Shown: positions 24,374 to 33,944, numbered from the stretch's first letter. The stretch is 64,000 nt of DNA from Endoryza foliicola (GCA_965226965.1 OZ245715.1:2914001-2978000), one strand, 5' to 3'. The notes: generated by a model not told the origin, from the sequence alone. Numbers and translations are program-made.

Positions 24374-26387
24374 AAAAAAACATAAAGGAAAATCCAAAGG
24401 TCGCAAATCAATTCCGGGAGCATCGTCCTTTAAGGGAGTGCTCGATATTACTCGTTCGGGAATCGGTTATGTAATTGTTGAAAATCAAGCAACCGATATT
24501 ATGGTTCGCCCAAACGATTTTAACAATGCATTGCATGGCGATACCGTTTTGGTGAAAGTAAATGAAATGAAGAAGTCGGGCCGAATGCAAGGCATTGTAA
24601 CGGAAGTGTTAAATAGAAAGCAGCTGTCTTTCATGGGGAAATTGCAAATGGGGAAATCCTTTGCTTTCTTCATACCAGATTCTGACAAGCCAATGCCCGA
24701 TATCTACATCCCATTTGAAAACATCAATGAAGCGAAAGATGGCGATACGGTGATTGTAAAAATTGTTGAATGGGAAAAGAATAAAAAGCCGGTAGGCCTC
24801 GTAACACAGAAATTGGAACCATCTGATGCCAATGACTTAGCGATGAAAGAATTACTGATGGAGGGCGGGTTTCCATTGATGTTTTCCGACGAAGCCTTGG
24901 AAGATGCAGCTCGAATTCCTGATAGTATTCCTGCATCAGAATTTAGTATTAGAAAAGATTTCCGAACAACCCTGACCTTTACCATAGATCCGGTTGATGC
25001 GAAAGATTTTGATGATGCGCTTTCAATTAAGCTATTGGAAAATGGTCATTACGAAATTGGCGTTCATATCGCCGATGTTAGCCATTATGTGGAAGCCGGC
25101 ACTGCGTTGGATGCCGACGCTTACGAACGAGCTACTTCGGTGTATTTGCCAGATCGCGTATCGCCGATGTTACCCGAACATATTTCCAATGTACTCTGTT
25201 CGCTGAGACCTAAGGAAGACAAATTAACCTTCTCGGCCGTTTTTGAAATCAATACAAAAGGTGAAGTAAAAGATACCTGGATCGGCAAAACAGCCATCCA
25301 TTCAGATCATCGCTTTACTTACGAAGAAGTACAAGAAATATTGGAAAAAGGAGAGGGGCATTTAGCAGATGAACTCTTGCTCTTAAATAAACTGGCACAG
25401 AAGTTCAGAAAACAACGATTTAAAAAAGGAGCGATTAATTTTTCATCACAAGAAGTACGATTCAAATTAGATGAGAAGGGAAAGCCCATAGGGATCGTTG
25501 TAAAAGAAAGTAAAGAAGCTCATCAACTTATTGAAGAGTTCATGCTGTTGGCCAATAAGGCCGTCGCTATTTATGCAGGGAAAGTGAAAGTACACGGTCG
25601 GGAAATCCCTTTTCCTTATCGAGTACACGATACACCTGATGAACAAAAGCTGCAGCCTTTTGTTGATTTTGCGAAGAAATACGGTCACAAGTTTGATATA
25701 GGAAGCCCGGAAAAAATTGCCGCCTCTTTTAATCAAATGCTGGAAGACGCCAAGGGTAAACCTGAACAGCACGTATTGGAGCAATTGGGAATTAGAACCA
25801 TGGCTAAGGCTATTTATACTACGGAGAATATAGGGCACTATGGACTTGGATTCGAACACTATTGTCATTTTACTTCTCCCATTCGCCGATATCCCGATAT
25901 TTTGGTTCACCGAATCATTTATGATCTACTGAACAATGCTCTTGAAATTGATACCAAATTAGAGCAGAAGTGTAAACATTGCAGTGAGCGTGAAAGAGCC
26001 GCCATGGAAGCTGAAAGAGCCGCCAACAAATACAAACAAGTAGAATTTATGAAAGACTACTTGGGTGATGAATTCGATGGTGTGATAAGTGGGGTAGCGG
26101 CCTTCGGATTTTGGGTAGAAACTATTGAACACAAATGTGAAGGATTGGTAAGTATCAACCATCTTTCTGACTTTGATGATTTCAGACTAATTGAATCGGA
26201 TTATAGTTTGGTGGGAATGAGAAGTGGTCGTAAGTTTAAAATGGGCGATAAAGTTCGCATCAAAGTTGTGGCGGCCAATTTAACAAAGCGACAACTTGAT
26301 TACGAGTGGGTACTCGAGAAAAATTCAATTGAATCTGCCGACGATTCAACAACTGAAACTAAAAAGAAAACCAAAAAGAAGCACTAA
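24366..26387 (+). CDS. rnr: Ribonuclease R
   Basis: 673 residues. Lys-rich N-terminus, two cold-shock-like domains (about 20-150), then the RNB catalytic domain with the metal-binding DPVDAKDFDDAL near residue 211, and TSPIRRYPDILVHR; an S1 domain with GVISGVAAFGFWVE near 575-655 and a Lys-rich tail. It degrades structured RNA from the 3' end. It overlaps lpxK by 8 bases and is followed by the polyprenyl synthase after 3 bases. Confidence 0.96.
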   Translation: MSRKKHKGKSKGRKSIPGASSFKGVLDITRSGIGYVIVENQATDIMVRPNDFNNALHGDTVLVKVNEMKKSGRMQGIVTEVLNRKQLSFMGKLQMGKSFAFFIPDSDKPMPDIYIPFENINEAKDGDTVIVKIVEWEKNKKPVGLVTQKLEPSDANDLAMKELLMEGGFPLMFSDEALEDAARIPDSIPASEFSIRKDFRTTLTFTIDPVDAKDFDDALSIKLLENGHYEIGVHIADVSHYVEAGTALDADAYERATSVYLPDRVSPMLPEHISNVLCSLRPKEDKLTFSAVFEINTKGEVKDTWIGKTAIHSDHRFTYEEVQEILEKGEGHLADELLLLNKLAQKFRKQRFKKGAINFSSQEVRFKLDEKGKPIGIVVKESKEAHQLIEEFMLLANKAVAIYAGKVKVHGREIPFPYRVHDTPDEQKLQPFVDFAKKYGHKFDIGSPEKIAASFNQMLEDAKGKPEQHVLEQLGIRTMAKAIYTTENIGHYGLGFEHYCHFTSPIRRYPDILVHRIIYDLLNNALEIDTKLEQKCKHCSERERAAMEAERAANKYKQVEFMKDYLGDEFDGVISGVAAFGFWVETIEHKCEGLVSINHLSDFDDFRLIESDYSLVGMRSGRKFKMGDKVRIKVVAANLTKRQLDYEWVLEKNSIESADDSTTETKKKTKKKH

Positions 26388-26390
26388 AAC

Positions 26391-27356
26391 ATGCAGTCGT
26401 TTGAAGCATTATTGAAGGAATTCACTGGAAAGTTTGCCAATCTAACATTTAAAGGGCATCCCGAAAGCCTGTATGAACCGAATAACTATTTTTTGAGTTT
26501 GGGAGGCAAGCGTGTACGTCCGGTGATGGTGTTAATGGGTAATGATTTGTTTGAGCAAATTCATCCAGATGCCTATCAAGTAGCAAACGCTATAGAGTTG
26601 TTCCATAATTTCACCCTTATTCACGATGATATCATGGACAATGCTCCGTTGCGCAGGGGTATGACAACCGTACATGAAAAATATGGGTCTTCAACAGCTT
26701 TGTTGGCGGGCGATGTTATGTTTGTAGCCGCCTACGAACAATTAGCTAAAATTCAGCCTTCACTGCTACCTAAAATACTTTACTTGTTCAATAGAACGGC
26801 AAGGGAAGTGTGCGAGGGACAACAGTTGGACATGGATTTTGAAAAGATGAGCACGGTGACACTGCAGCAATACATCGAAATGATTACATTGAAAACATCG
26901 GTGTTGTTGGCAGCTAGTTTGCAAATGGGTGCTATATTGGGCGGCGCGGGTGAAGGCAATCAAAAGCATATTTATGAATTTGGAAAGAATCTTGGAATTG
27001 CATTCCAAATTCAAGACGACTACTTGGATGCGTTTGGCGATCCGGAAAAATTTGGTAAACAAGTTGGGGGAGATATTCTTGCCAATAAAAAGACCTTTTT
27101 ATTGATACAAGCACTCAGTGTTGTGCAGGGAACAGATAAGAAAGAATTAGAGCTGCTTTTGAGCTCCAATCCCGCAGATAAAGTACAGCGTGTAGTGGAG
27201 TTATTTAAGAAATCGGGAGTAGATCAATGGGCCTTGGAATTAAAGGCAAAGTACTACGATACTGCAATGCAGCATTTGGAAGCCATTGCAGTTTTACAGC
27301 ATCGAAAAGAACCTTTACAAGGATTAGCAAATTTTCTCATACAACGGGAATATTGA
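26391..27356 (+). CDS. Polyprenyl diphosphate synthase
   Basis: 321 residues. The first Asp-rich motif is DDIMD (79-83) followed by LRRG; the second is QDDYLDAFGD near 206-215. GGKRVRP (38-44) binds IPP. Trans-prenyl synthases of this type make the quinone side chain or shorter C15-C20 chains; bulky residues before the first motif would set chain length, which I cannot judge reliably. Last gene of the operon that begins with DUF3822. Confidence 0.93.
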   Translation: MQSFEALLKEFTGKFANLTFKGHPESLYEPNNYFLSLGGKRVRPVMVLMGNDLFEQIHPDAYQVANAIELFHNFTLIHDDIMDNAPLRRGMTTVHEKYGSSTALLAGDVMFVAAYEQLAKIQPSLLPKILYLFNRTAREVCEGQQLDMDFEKMSTVTLQQYIEMITLKTSVLLAASLQMGAILGGAGEGNQKHIYEFGKNLGIAFQIQDDYLDAFGDPEKFGKQVGGDILANKKTFLLIQALSVVQGTDKKELELLLSSNPADKVQRVVELFKKSGVDQWALELKAKYYDTAMQHLEAIAVLQHRKEPLQGLANFLIQREY

Positions 27357-27394
27357 TCTTTTCCTTATCTTGAACTCCGTAAAACAACTGCTGC

Positions 27395-29083
27395 ATGAGT
27401 AACTCTTTGTTTCGTAAAAAATCGATTCAGAAAATAGTTCAAGAAGCCGAACAAGGCTTAACTGATGGACACGCAGATGCGGGTGGATTGAAGAAAGTAC
27501 TGGGTGTAAAAGACCTCACTTTCATGGGGATTGCTGCCGTAGTTGGCGCCGGTATATTTTCTACTATTGGTACTGCCGCTTCAAACGGCGGGCCTGCTAT
27601 TTCTCTTCTTTTTGTGATTACTGCAGTTACCTGTGGGTTCTCGGCGCTTTGTTACGCAGAGTTTGCAAGCAGGGTTCCCATTGCCGGCAGTGCATATACT
27701 TATGCCTATGTTACATTCGGTGAAATAGTAGCTTGGATCATTGGATGGGCGTTAATATTAGAATATGCAATTGGGAACATAGTGGTAGCTATTTCTTGGA
27801 GTAGCTATTTCAATAATCTTTTAATGGATATTGGCATTCACTTGCCGGGATGGGCCATTGTAGACAGTACCACCGCAGAAGCAGCCTATAAAGCCACTAC
27901 TGAGGCGATTGCGGTGGGAAAAGTTGCAGATGCAGACATGCAATCAATCGTGAATGCTTGGAACAATGCGCCGATCTTATTTGGATACAAGCTCTTTCTC
28001 AATATTCCTGCTTTCATTATTGTAGGCTTGATTTCAGCGCTTACGTATGTTGGAATAAAAGAGAGTAAGAGCAGTGCCAATTACATGGTGATTTTTAAGA
28101 TCATAGTGATCATTTTTGTCATCATTTTAGGCATGTTCTACGTACAGCCCTCTTATTGGAGCCCTTTTATGCCCAATGGCTTTGAAGGTGTATTGAAAGG
28201 GGTGTCAGCTGTATTCTACGCCTATATTGGATTTGATGCTATATCAACTACCGCGGAAGAATGTAAGAACCCTCAGCGCGACTTGCCTAGAGGAATGATT
28301 TACTCTTTAGTGATTTGCACGGTGTTGTACATTCTCATTGCCTTAGTGTTAACAGGCATGGTGCATTACAGCGAATTAAACGTAAATGATCCACTTGCAT
28401 ATGTATTCTCTAAGAAAGCTCCCTGGATAGAAACGGTGGTATCAATAAGTGCTGTAGTGGCTACAACAAGTGTACTGTTGGTATTCCAGCTTGGTCAACC
28501 AAGAATTTGGATGAGCATGAGCCGAGATGGGCTTTTGCCAAAAGCATTTGGTAAAGTGCACCCTAAATTTCAAACACCCTATTTTTCAACAATCGTAACC
28601 GGAATTCTTGTGGCCGTTCCATCATTGTTCATGCAAAGTTCTAGGATGACCGATTTAACCAGCATCGGAACCCTATTTGCATTTGTATTGGTGGCTGCAG
28701 GTGTATTGATGTTGCCCAAAGATGATGGTGGTTCTAACAGAAGTTTCAAACTGCCCTATATCAACGGCCAGATCATTGTTCCGGCCTTGTATTTGATATT
28801 CGTAATAGCCTCAATGGGAAGAATCACAGATGCTATAAAAGGACTTGGGAAGGAAGGATTGCAAGAAGTTCTTTTTCTTGCTTACATTGTTCTGGCAACT
28901 ATTGTAAGTGTTCTTACAGCTCTCAAAAAGCTATCATTGATCCCGATCCTTGGGGTACTAAGTTGTTCCTACTTACTTATTGAGATTCCGGCTATTTCCT
29001 GGATCTGGTTTTTCTGTTGGATGGCACTAGGGTTGTGCATTTACTTCCTCTATGGTTATTCACACAGTAAGCTAAAAGCCTAA
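27395..29083 (+). CDS. Amino-acid permease, cationic amino acid transporter type
   Basis: 562 residues with about fourteen membrane segments. The first segment carries VVGAGIFSTIGTAASNGGPA (split here: VVGAGIFSTIG and TAASNGGPA), the substrate-binding unwound helix of APC transporters. FYAYIGFDAISTTAEECKNPQ, in two parts FYAYIGFDAIS and TAEECKNPQRD, is typical of the CAT/YfnA subgroup, which carries a long periplasmic loop and extra C-terminal helices. Substrate likely a basic or neutral amino acid. 38 bases after the polyprenyl synthase; could be co-transcribed. Confidence 0.93.
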   Translation: MSNSLFRKKSIQKIVQEAEQGLTDGHADAGGLKKVLGVKDLTFMGIAAVVGAGIFSTIGTAASNGGPAISLLFVITAVTCGFSALCYAEFASRVPIAGSAYTYAYVTFGEIVAWIIGWALILEYAIGNIVVAISWSSYFNNLLMDIGIHLPGWAIVDSTTAEAAYKATTEAIAVGKVADADMQSIVNAWNNAPILFGYKLFLNIPAFIIVGLISALTYVGIKESKSSANYMVIFKIIVIIFVIILGMFYVQPSYWSPFMPNGFEGVLKGVSAVFYAYIGFDAISTTAEECKNPQRDLPRGMIYSLVICTVLYILIALVLTGMVHYSELNVNDPLAYVFSKKAPWIETVVSISAVVATTSVLLVFQLGQPRIWMSMSRDGLLPKAFGKVHPKFQTPYFSTIVTGILVAVPSLFMQSSRMTDLTSIGTLFAFVLVAAGVLMLPKDDGGSNRSFKLPYINGQIIVPALYLIFVIASMGRITDAIKGLGKEGLQEVLFLAYIVLATIVSVLTALKKLSLIPILGVLSCSYLLIEIPAISWIWFFCWMALGLCIYFLYGYSHSKLKA

Positions 29084-29102
29084 AAAAGCCCTCTTTTCTT
29101 CG

Positions 29103-29110
29103 TAAATTTG
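29103..29110 (+). promoter_or_regulatory. -7 promoter box of the DUF2027-Smr gene
   Basis: TAAATTTG is an exact match, 21 bases before the ATG at 29132. Confidence 0.5.
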
Positions 29111-29131
29111 CAGCCTAAACAAGGTAGAAAC

Positions 29132-30154
29132 ATGTTTCAGGTTGGAGATACGGTTGTGGTGAAGCATACCAATGACGAAGGTGAGGTGGTGGAAATCATC
29201 AATGCGAAAATGGTGGTGGTGCAGGTGAAAGGAGTCAATTTCCCGGTATACACCGACCAATTGGAATACCCTTACTTCAAACGTTTTACAGAAAACAAGC
29301 TCTTTCCTCCCGAGAAAGAGAAGAAATACATCGACGATGTGCAGGTTGAAAAAAAGCCCCTCTCTAAGAAAGTAGTAGACGGCGTGTGGCTCACTTTTAT
29401 CCCTGTAATGCATTCAGATGAATTTGGTGATGATGTAGTAGACGAACTCAAAATTCATTTGGTAAACAGAACAGAATCGGATTATCATTTTCAATATGAT
29501 CTGAGCTACATTAACAAGCCCGGTTTCGAACTAAAGAATACGATCAAGGCATTCGAAGATTTTTATATTCATGATATTGATTTCGAAACGCTGAACGACA
29601 GTCCGGTTTTCTCGGTTGAATTTGCATTGGTAAAACCTATTAAAGGTAAGGCCGACTACCATGAAACCCATTTAAAACTCAAGGCTAAACAAGTATTTCA
29701 AAAAATACGAGAAACCCAAGAACAAGGCCATGCTACCTTTTCTTACAGAATCATGGAAACCTGTCCCGACAAGCAAGAAGAAGCAGAAAAACTTGATGTA
29801 TCGGCACTTACAAAGGCAGGTTATAAGGTGTACGATGCAAGTTTAACGAGGCAACATCTTGAGCCGGCAAAAGGGGTTATAGACCTACATATTGAAAAGC
29901 TGGCAATGAATTATGAGAAGCTAAATGCTTTTGAAGCCTTGACGATCCAACTGCAAACTTTCGAAAAGTATTTAGATTTAGCGATTGTTCATCACTTGCC
30001 TTCAATGGTTGTAATTCACGGTGTAGGTACAGGAAAACTGAGAGACGAAATACACGAGGCTTTGAAAATGCGAAGAGAGGTGAAAACCTTTGTGAATCAG
30101 TATCACCCTTCATATGGATATGGTGCTACTGAAATTTATTTCACTAAAAAATGA
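29132..30154 (+). CDS. DUF2027 and Smr-domain protein
   Basis: 340 residues from the ATG at 29132; an earlier TTG is the promoter box. N-terminal small barrel (FQVGDTVVVKH, like a KOW/SH3 fold), a middle DUF2027 beta-domain (VDELKIHLVNRTESDYHFQ) and a C-terminal Smr domain (about 248-340) with the DLHIEKL and HGVGTGKLRDEI motifs. Smr domains nick nucleic acids or act on stalled ribosomes, as in MutS2/RqcU. The DUF2027-Smr combination is typical of Bacteroidota; lacking the MutS ATPase, its partner is unknown. It overlaps the LysE gene by 4 bases. Confidence 0.88.
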   Translation: MFQVGDTVVVKHTNDEGEVVEIINAKMVVVQVKGVNFPVYTDQLEYPYFKRFTENKLFPPEKEKKYIDDVQVEKKPLSKKVVDGVWLTFIPVMHSDEFGDDVVDELKIHLVNRTESDYHFQYDLSYINKPGFELKNTIKAFEDFYIHDIDFETLNDSPVFSVEFALVKPIKGKADYHETHLKLKAKQVFQKIRETQEQGHATFSYRIMETCPDKQEEAEKLDVSALTKAGYKVYDASLTRQHLEPAKGVIDLHIEKLAMNYEKLNAFEALTIQLQTFEKYLDLAIVHHLPSMVVIHGVGTGKLRDEIHEALKMRREVKTFVNQYHPSYGYGATEIYFTKK

Positions 30155-30780
30155 GCATAATAACATACTTGCCTTTCATTTTATTGGTTACTGGTATAGC
30201 ACTATTACCGGGACCGAATATGATGTTATATGTTAGTCAAACCATTGCTTATGGAAGAAAAGCAGGTTGGCTAACTGTGGCGGGTATCACTTCTGCTTTT
30301 GTAGTTCACATTACTGCTACCGTTTTAGGAGTAACAGCATTGTTAACAGAAGCTCCAATGGTGTTTTCGACCATTCAAGTAGCGGGCGCTGCCTATCTTG
30401 TTTTCCTCGCATATAAAATATGGAAAGCTCCCCCTGTACAAATGCTGAATTTCGAACGGGTTGAACAAATGCCACTTTTGTCTTTTTGGGTTAAGGGATT
30501 TGTTGGAAATGTACTCAATCCCCAAACAACTATCCTCTATTTCTCCTTGTTGCCACAGTTCATAAAGCCGGAGCAGGGTCATTTTGTGCAACAAAATCTC
30601 ACACTTGGGGGTATACAAATGCTGTGTAGCACTGTTACGAATGTTACTGTTGTATATGTTGTAAGCAAAGCCACAGGCGCCATCAATTCCAATCACCGAC
30701 GTCAACTCATCATTCGCCGAATAATGGCCGCAATTTTAGCGATTTTCGCTCTTAAGCTGCTTTGGGCTAAGCTTCCATAG
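30151..30780 (+). CDS. LysE/RhtB family exporter
   Basis: 209 residues with six hydrophobic segments. The first segment has LLPGPNMMLYVSQTIAYGRKAGW in family form (LLPGPNMML and YGRKAGW), followed by the AYLVFLAYKIWK helix and GFVGNVLNPQT, all RhtB/LysE hallmarks. It exports amino acids or homoserine-lactone-like compounds. It starts inside the end of the Smr gene (ATGA overlap), so both are made from one mRNA. Confidence 0.93.
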   Translation: MSIITYLPFILLVTGIALLPGPNMMLYVSQTIAYGRKAGWLTVAGITSAFVVHITATVLGVTALLTEAPMVFSTIQVAGAAYLVFLAYKIWKAPPVQMLNFERVEQMPLLSFWVKGFVGNVLNPQTTILYFSLLPQFIKPEQGHFVQQNLTLGGIQMLCSTVTNVTVVYVVSKATGAINSNHRRQLIIRRIMAAILAIFALKLLWAKLP

Positions 30781-30838
30781 AACCAAAACACGCCCTCAAG
30801 CGTATATTAGTTAAGGCGTAAAATACTAGAGACTAGAT

Positions 30839-30846
30839 TAATTTTG
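30839..30846 (+). promoter_or_regulatory. -7 promoter box of the DUF3050 gene
   Basis: TAATTTTG is an exact match, 42 bases before the ATG at 30889. Confidence 0.5.
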
Positions 30847-30888
30847 CACCCCAACCTTCATCCTGAACTGAAAACTAAACTTCTTACA

Positions 30889-31686
30889 ATGGACGCCGTT
30901 TTTACAACAACGAACAGGATGGACCGCATCCGTACTTCAATTGAATCGCTTCGAAATGAAATCATTTCGCATCCTCTTTATCACATCATTCAGGATGTTG
31001 AAGACTTAAAAATATTCATGAAATATCATGTTTATGCTGTTTGGGATTTCATGAGTTTATTAAAGGCTTTGCAATCCGGACTTACCTGTACCAGTTACCC
31101 TTGGTTTCCGGTAGGTTCCGCCAATACTCGATTTTTGATCAATGAAATTGTTGTTGGGGAAGAATCTGATGTTGACGAGAATGGAATTCGGATGAGCCAT
31201 TTTGAATTGTACTTGCAAGCGATGAAGCAAGCGGGTGCTTCAGCCTCTTCAATTGAAACTTTTATAAAAGTGCTTCAATTGACCAATGATTTTGATGGCG
31301 CATTCAACGCCGCAAATACCCCCAGGGCAGCTCAAAACTTTGTAACGAATACGTTTGATGTAATAGGTACCGGTAAAGCGCATGTGCAAGCCGCTGTGTT
31401 TACTTTCGGTAGGGAAGATTTGATTCCGGGTATGTTCATGGAACTTGTTCGTGACCTTCACCAGAAATTTCCGGAAAGCATTGGAACATTCAAATATTAT
31501 TTAGAGCGCCATATAGAAGTGGATGGAGATCACCACAGTCATCTTGCTATTGAAATGACTACAGAATTATGTGGAGATGATGATCAGAAATGGAATGAAG
31601 CTGAACAAGCAACCGTTCTCTCGTTAAAACATAGAAAACTATTGTGGGACGGCGCCTACGATGAAATTCGGGCTCGCCGCAACTAA
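30889..31686 (+). CDS. DUF3050 protein, heme-oxygenase-like fold
   Basis: 265 residues from ATG 30889; a TTG further upstream belongs to the promoter box. The segment ISHPLYHIIQDVEDLKIFMKYH (in parts: SHPLYHIIQD, LKIFMKYHVYAVWDFM) and later ERHIEVDGDHHSHLA match the DUF3050 family. It has His and Glu residues where heme-oxygenase-like diiron oxidases bind metal (HPLY, RHIEVDGDHH), so an iron-dependent role is plausible but unproven. It lies just upstream of the RNase P RNA. Confidence 0.85.
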   Translation: MDAVFTTTNRMDRIRTSIESLRNEIISHPLYHIIQDVEDLKIFMKYHVYAVWDFMSLLKALQSGLTCTSYPWFPVGSANTRFLINEIVVGEESDVDENGIRMSHFELYLQAMKQAGASASSIETFIKVLQLTNDFDGAFNAANTPRAAQNFVTNTFDVIGTGKAHVQAAVFTFGREDLIPGMFMELVRDLHQKFPESIGTFKYYLERHIEVDGDHHSHLAIEMTTELCGDDDQKWNEAEQATVLSLKHRKLLWDGAYDEIRARRN

Positions 31687-31690
31687 TCAG

Positions 31691-31698
31691 TATCTTTG
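31691..31698 (+). promoter_or_regulatory. -7 promoter box of rnpB
   Basis: TATCTTTG matches exactly and ends 3 bases before the first base of RNase P helix P1, just where the RNA 5' end should be. TTCG at 31667-31670, 20 bases upstream, is a degenerate -33. Confidence 0.6.
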
Positions 31699-31700
31699 TG

Positions 31701-32078
31701 GAAACTACAAACCGGGTTATCGCTTCCAGTAATGGGGGAGGAAAGTCCGGACAGCGCAGAGCATTGCACCGGTGAATAGCCGGGTCTCAGTAAAATGGGA
31801 ACAGATAGTGCCACAGAAAATTACCGCCTTTGGGCAACCAACGGTAAGGGTGAAAACGGGAGGTAAGAGCTCCCGGCAGCCAATAGTAATGTTGGTTGGG
31901 GGTAAACCTTGCATGCTGAAATGCCACGTATACCGGTTAAGGAATGACTCGTTCCGTTTGTTGGCAACAGCAAGAGCCGGAGGGTAGGCAGATGGATCTT
32001 AACGCGCAAGTGTTAAGACAGATAAATGATAACCGCTTCTTCGGAAGTACAGAATCCGGCTTATAGGTTTGTAGTTTT
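31701..32078 (+). ncRNA. rnpB: RNase P RNA, bacterial type A
   Basis: About 378 nucleotides. The 5' core GGGAGGAAAGTCCGGACA (31735-31752) and the 3' core ACAGAATCCGGCTTAT (32049-32064), which form P4 and flanking junctions, are both present. The ends pair as a 12-bp P1 helix: AAACTACAAACC (31702-31713) with GGTTTGTAGTTT (32066-32077). It is the catalytic RNA that trims 5' leaders from pre-tRNA. The last base pair touches the stop codon of the convergent CPBP-like gene. The small open frames inside are not genes. Confidence 0.96.
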
Positions 32079-32970
32079 ATTTCTTTCCCAAATAACTTGT
32101 GATTTCCATACCAAGGGCAACAGACACATGAATGAGAAATCCACTGGTAATTTTCCCGGATCGAAGGGCTAGTACTCCCAATATTGTTCCACCAAAATAA
32201 GAACTGATGCATTCAGGAAGCGGCTTTCCGAAATGAATGGCACAATAAAAACTTGCCATGGTTAGAATGGCATGTTCTCCTAAGAATTGAAAAGCAGCTA
32301 TTCCCAATAAACCGCGGAAGAATACCTCGATAATCAGGAAATCAAAACTGTAAAGGAGTTCAAAAAAAAGTAGTTGAACCTTAGATGCGCCTTGTTCTAT
32401 TAAACTGCTCATTTTGGGGTACTGAGCTAGAAAGCCCGGTTGGAAACCGGCCCAAAAAAGCAATGGAATCATTATAAGCCAGCAAACCAGAATAATTCTC
32501 CAAGGAACATTTTTCCAGCTAAATCCAGGGATCCATCCTATGCCCCCCAGTTTTCTAAAAAACCAAACAGTAGTAACTAAGATAACGATGTCTTTCACGA
32601 GCCAATGAAACAAAGGTTTTTCCCATTGATGTGGTACAAATGATGGGAAATAGATCGTCCATTCACTATGATAAGGAATGGATTTGAATGAAAAGATCAG
32701 AACAGCCGTTATGAAAAAAAGATAGAAGTCCTTTGTAAGTGTAAGTTTATAATACTTTTTATGAATCAGAACAGAAACTCCATAGATCAAAGTAAAAATT
32801 CCCACGAAAAACAGCAGTTGCCAACCGAGCGACCATGCTAACATGGCTTTTGAAATTTTGAAGTAGAAATTCAAAAATACAGTGAATCCCACCCAAACAC
32901 TATTCCATAGCAAAGCCCATGGATGCTGTACTTTAAAGAATTGAATGATGTGATGGAGGAAGGATTTCAT
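32077..32970 (-). CDS. CPBP-like (Abi) membrane protein with altered active site
   Basis: 297 residues, about eight membrane segments. The C-terminal half follows the CPBP/CAAX-protease plan: motif 1 near 214-219, His246 in FYCAIHFGKP, and His281 at the end of the last core helix (SGKITSGFLIH). However motif 1 reads IEVFFR instead of EExxxR, so the first catalytic glutamate is isoleucine; the enzyme may be inactive or changed. It follows plsX by 29 bases and likely shares that transcript. Its stop codon meets the end of rnpB. Confidence 0.75.
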   Translation of the reverse strand: MKSFLHHIIQFFKVQHPWALLWNSVWVGFTVFLNFYFKISKAMLAWSLGWQLLFFVGIFTLIYGVSVLIHKKYYKLTLTKDFYLFFITAVLIFSFKSIPYHSEWTIYFPSFVPHQWEKPLFHWLVKDIVILVTTVWFFRKLGGIGWIPGFSWKNVPWRIILVCWLIMIPLLFWAGFQPGFLAQYPKMSSLIEQGASKVQLLFFELLYSFDFLIIEVFFRGLLGIAAFQFLGEHAILTMASFYCAIHFGKPLPECISSYFGGTILGVLALRSGKITSGFLIHVSVALGMEITSYLGKK

Positions 32971-32999
32971 GAAGCCAACATGCGTGAGTCGAAAGGTAA

Positions 33000-33944
33000 T
33001 TATTTACCTTCAAAACTGGCTTTCATTTTATCGAGAAGCGAGGTTGAAATCATCTTTTCTGCGAGATGAATCATGTTTGAAAATGCTTTGGCATGAGAGA
33101 TGCCATGACCAATGATAACAGGTTTGGCTACTCCTAGAACTGGCGTGCCACCATAGTTTTCATAATCGAAGCGATCGAAATATTCGTGTTCGATTTTCTT
33201 TTCCTGAGTGATGGCATGGAAGGATTCCAATAATTTCAGCACCACATTGCCGGTGAACCCGTCACAAATCATCACATCGGCTTTGTTTAATAATACATCC
33301 CGACCTTCTACATTTCCAACGAAATTGATTTCATTGTTTTCCTTCAATAGTGGGAAAGTAGTTTGAGCCAACACATTTCCTTTTCCCTCTTCTTCGCCTA
33401 TATTCAAAAGCGCAACACGAGGGTTGTCAATTCCAAGGATGTTTTTTGCGTACAAAGAACCTAGAATCGCAGATTGATTCAAATGTTCAGGCTTGCAGTC
33501 GGCATTTAAACCAACATCAAGCAATAATCCGGTGCTACCATCTTCTTTTGGAATAACGGTAGAAATGGTGGGGCGTTGAACTCCTTCAATGGCTTTGATG
33601 CTAAATAAAGCACCAACCAACATCGCACCTGTATTACCGGCACTGATAAAGGCTTCTGCCTTACCTGAGGCCAGTAAGTGGTATCCAATGCCAATAGAGC
33701 TGTTAGGCTTTTCTTTGAGCGCTTTGGTGGGGTGTTCGTTGTAACCGATTACTTGAGGGGCATGAACGATTTTGTAAGCAGTAGGGGGGATTCCCTGTTC
33801 GTTCAATAAAGGTTGGAGGATGGCTTCATCACCTGTTAAAACAAGCATAGCCGGAGTTGATACCTGTGATAGATACAATTGAATACCTTTCACCGCTTCT
33901 AACGGTGCAAAGTCTCCTCCCATCATATCAATACAGATAATCAT
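33000..33944 (-). CDS. plsX: Phosphate acyltransferase PlsX
   Basis: 314 residues. N-terminal IDMMGGDFAP, the AFISAGNTGAML loop, LLDVGLNADCKPEHL and ICDGFTGNVVLK are the family motifs. It makes acyl-phosphate from acyl-ACP, feeding PlsY in phospholipid synthesis; the PlsC-like enzyme at 40.7 kb acts after it. It follows rpmF in the classical yceD-rpmF-plsX order. Confidence 0.96.
   Translation of the reverse strand: MIICIDMMGGDFAPLEAVKGIQLYLSQVSTPAMLVLTGDEAILQPLLNEQGIPPTAYKIVHAPQVIGYNEHPTKALKEKPNSSIGIGYHLLASGKAEAFISAGNTGAMLVGALFSIKAIEGVQRPTISTVIPKEDGSTGLLLDVGLNADCKPEHLNQSAILGSLYAKNILGIDNPRVALLNIGEEEGKGNVLAQTTFPLLKENNEINFVGNVEGRDVLLNKADVMICDGFTGNVVLKLLESFHAITQEKKIEHEYFDRFDYENYGGTPVLGVAKPVIIGHGISHAKAFSNMIHLAEKMISTSLLDKMKASFEGK

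Noticed and set aside
31717..32009. Several short frames on both strands inside 31700-32080
   Set aside because: The DNA is the RNase P RNA; the structured, conserved core explains the open frames.
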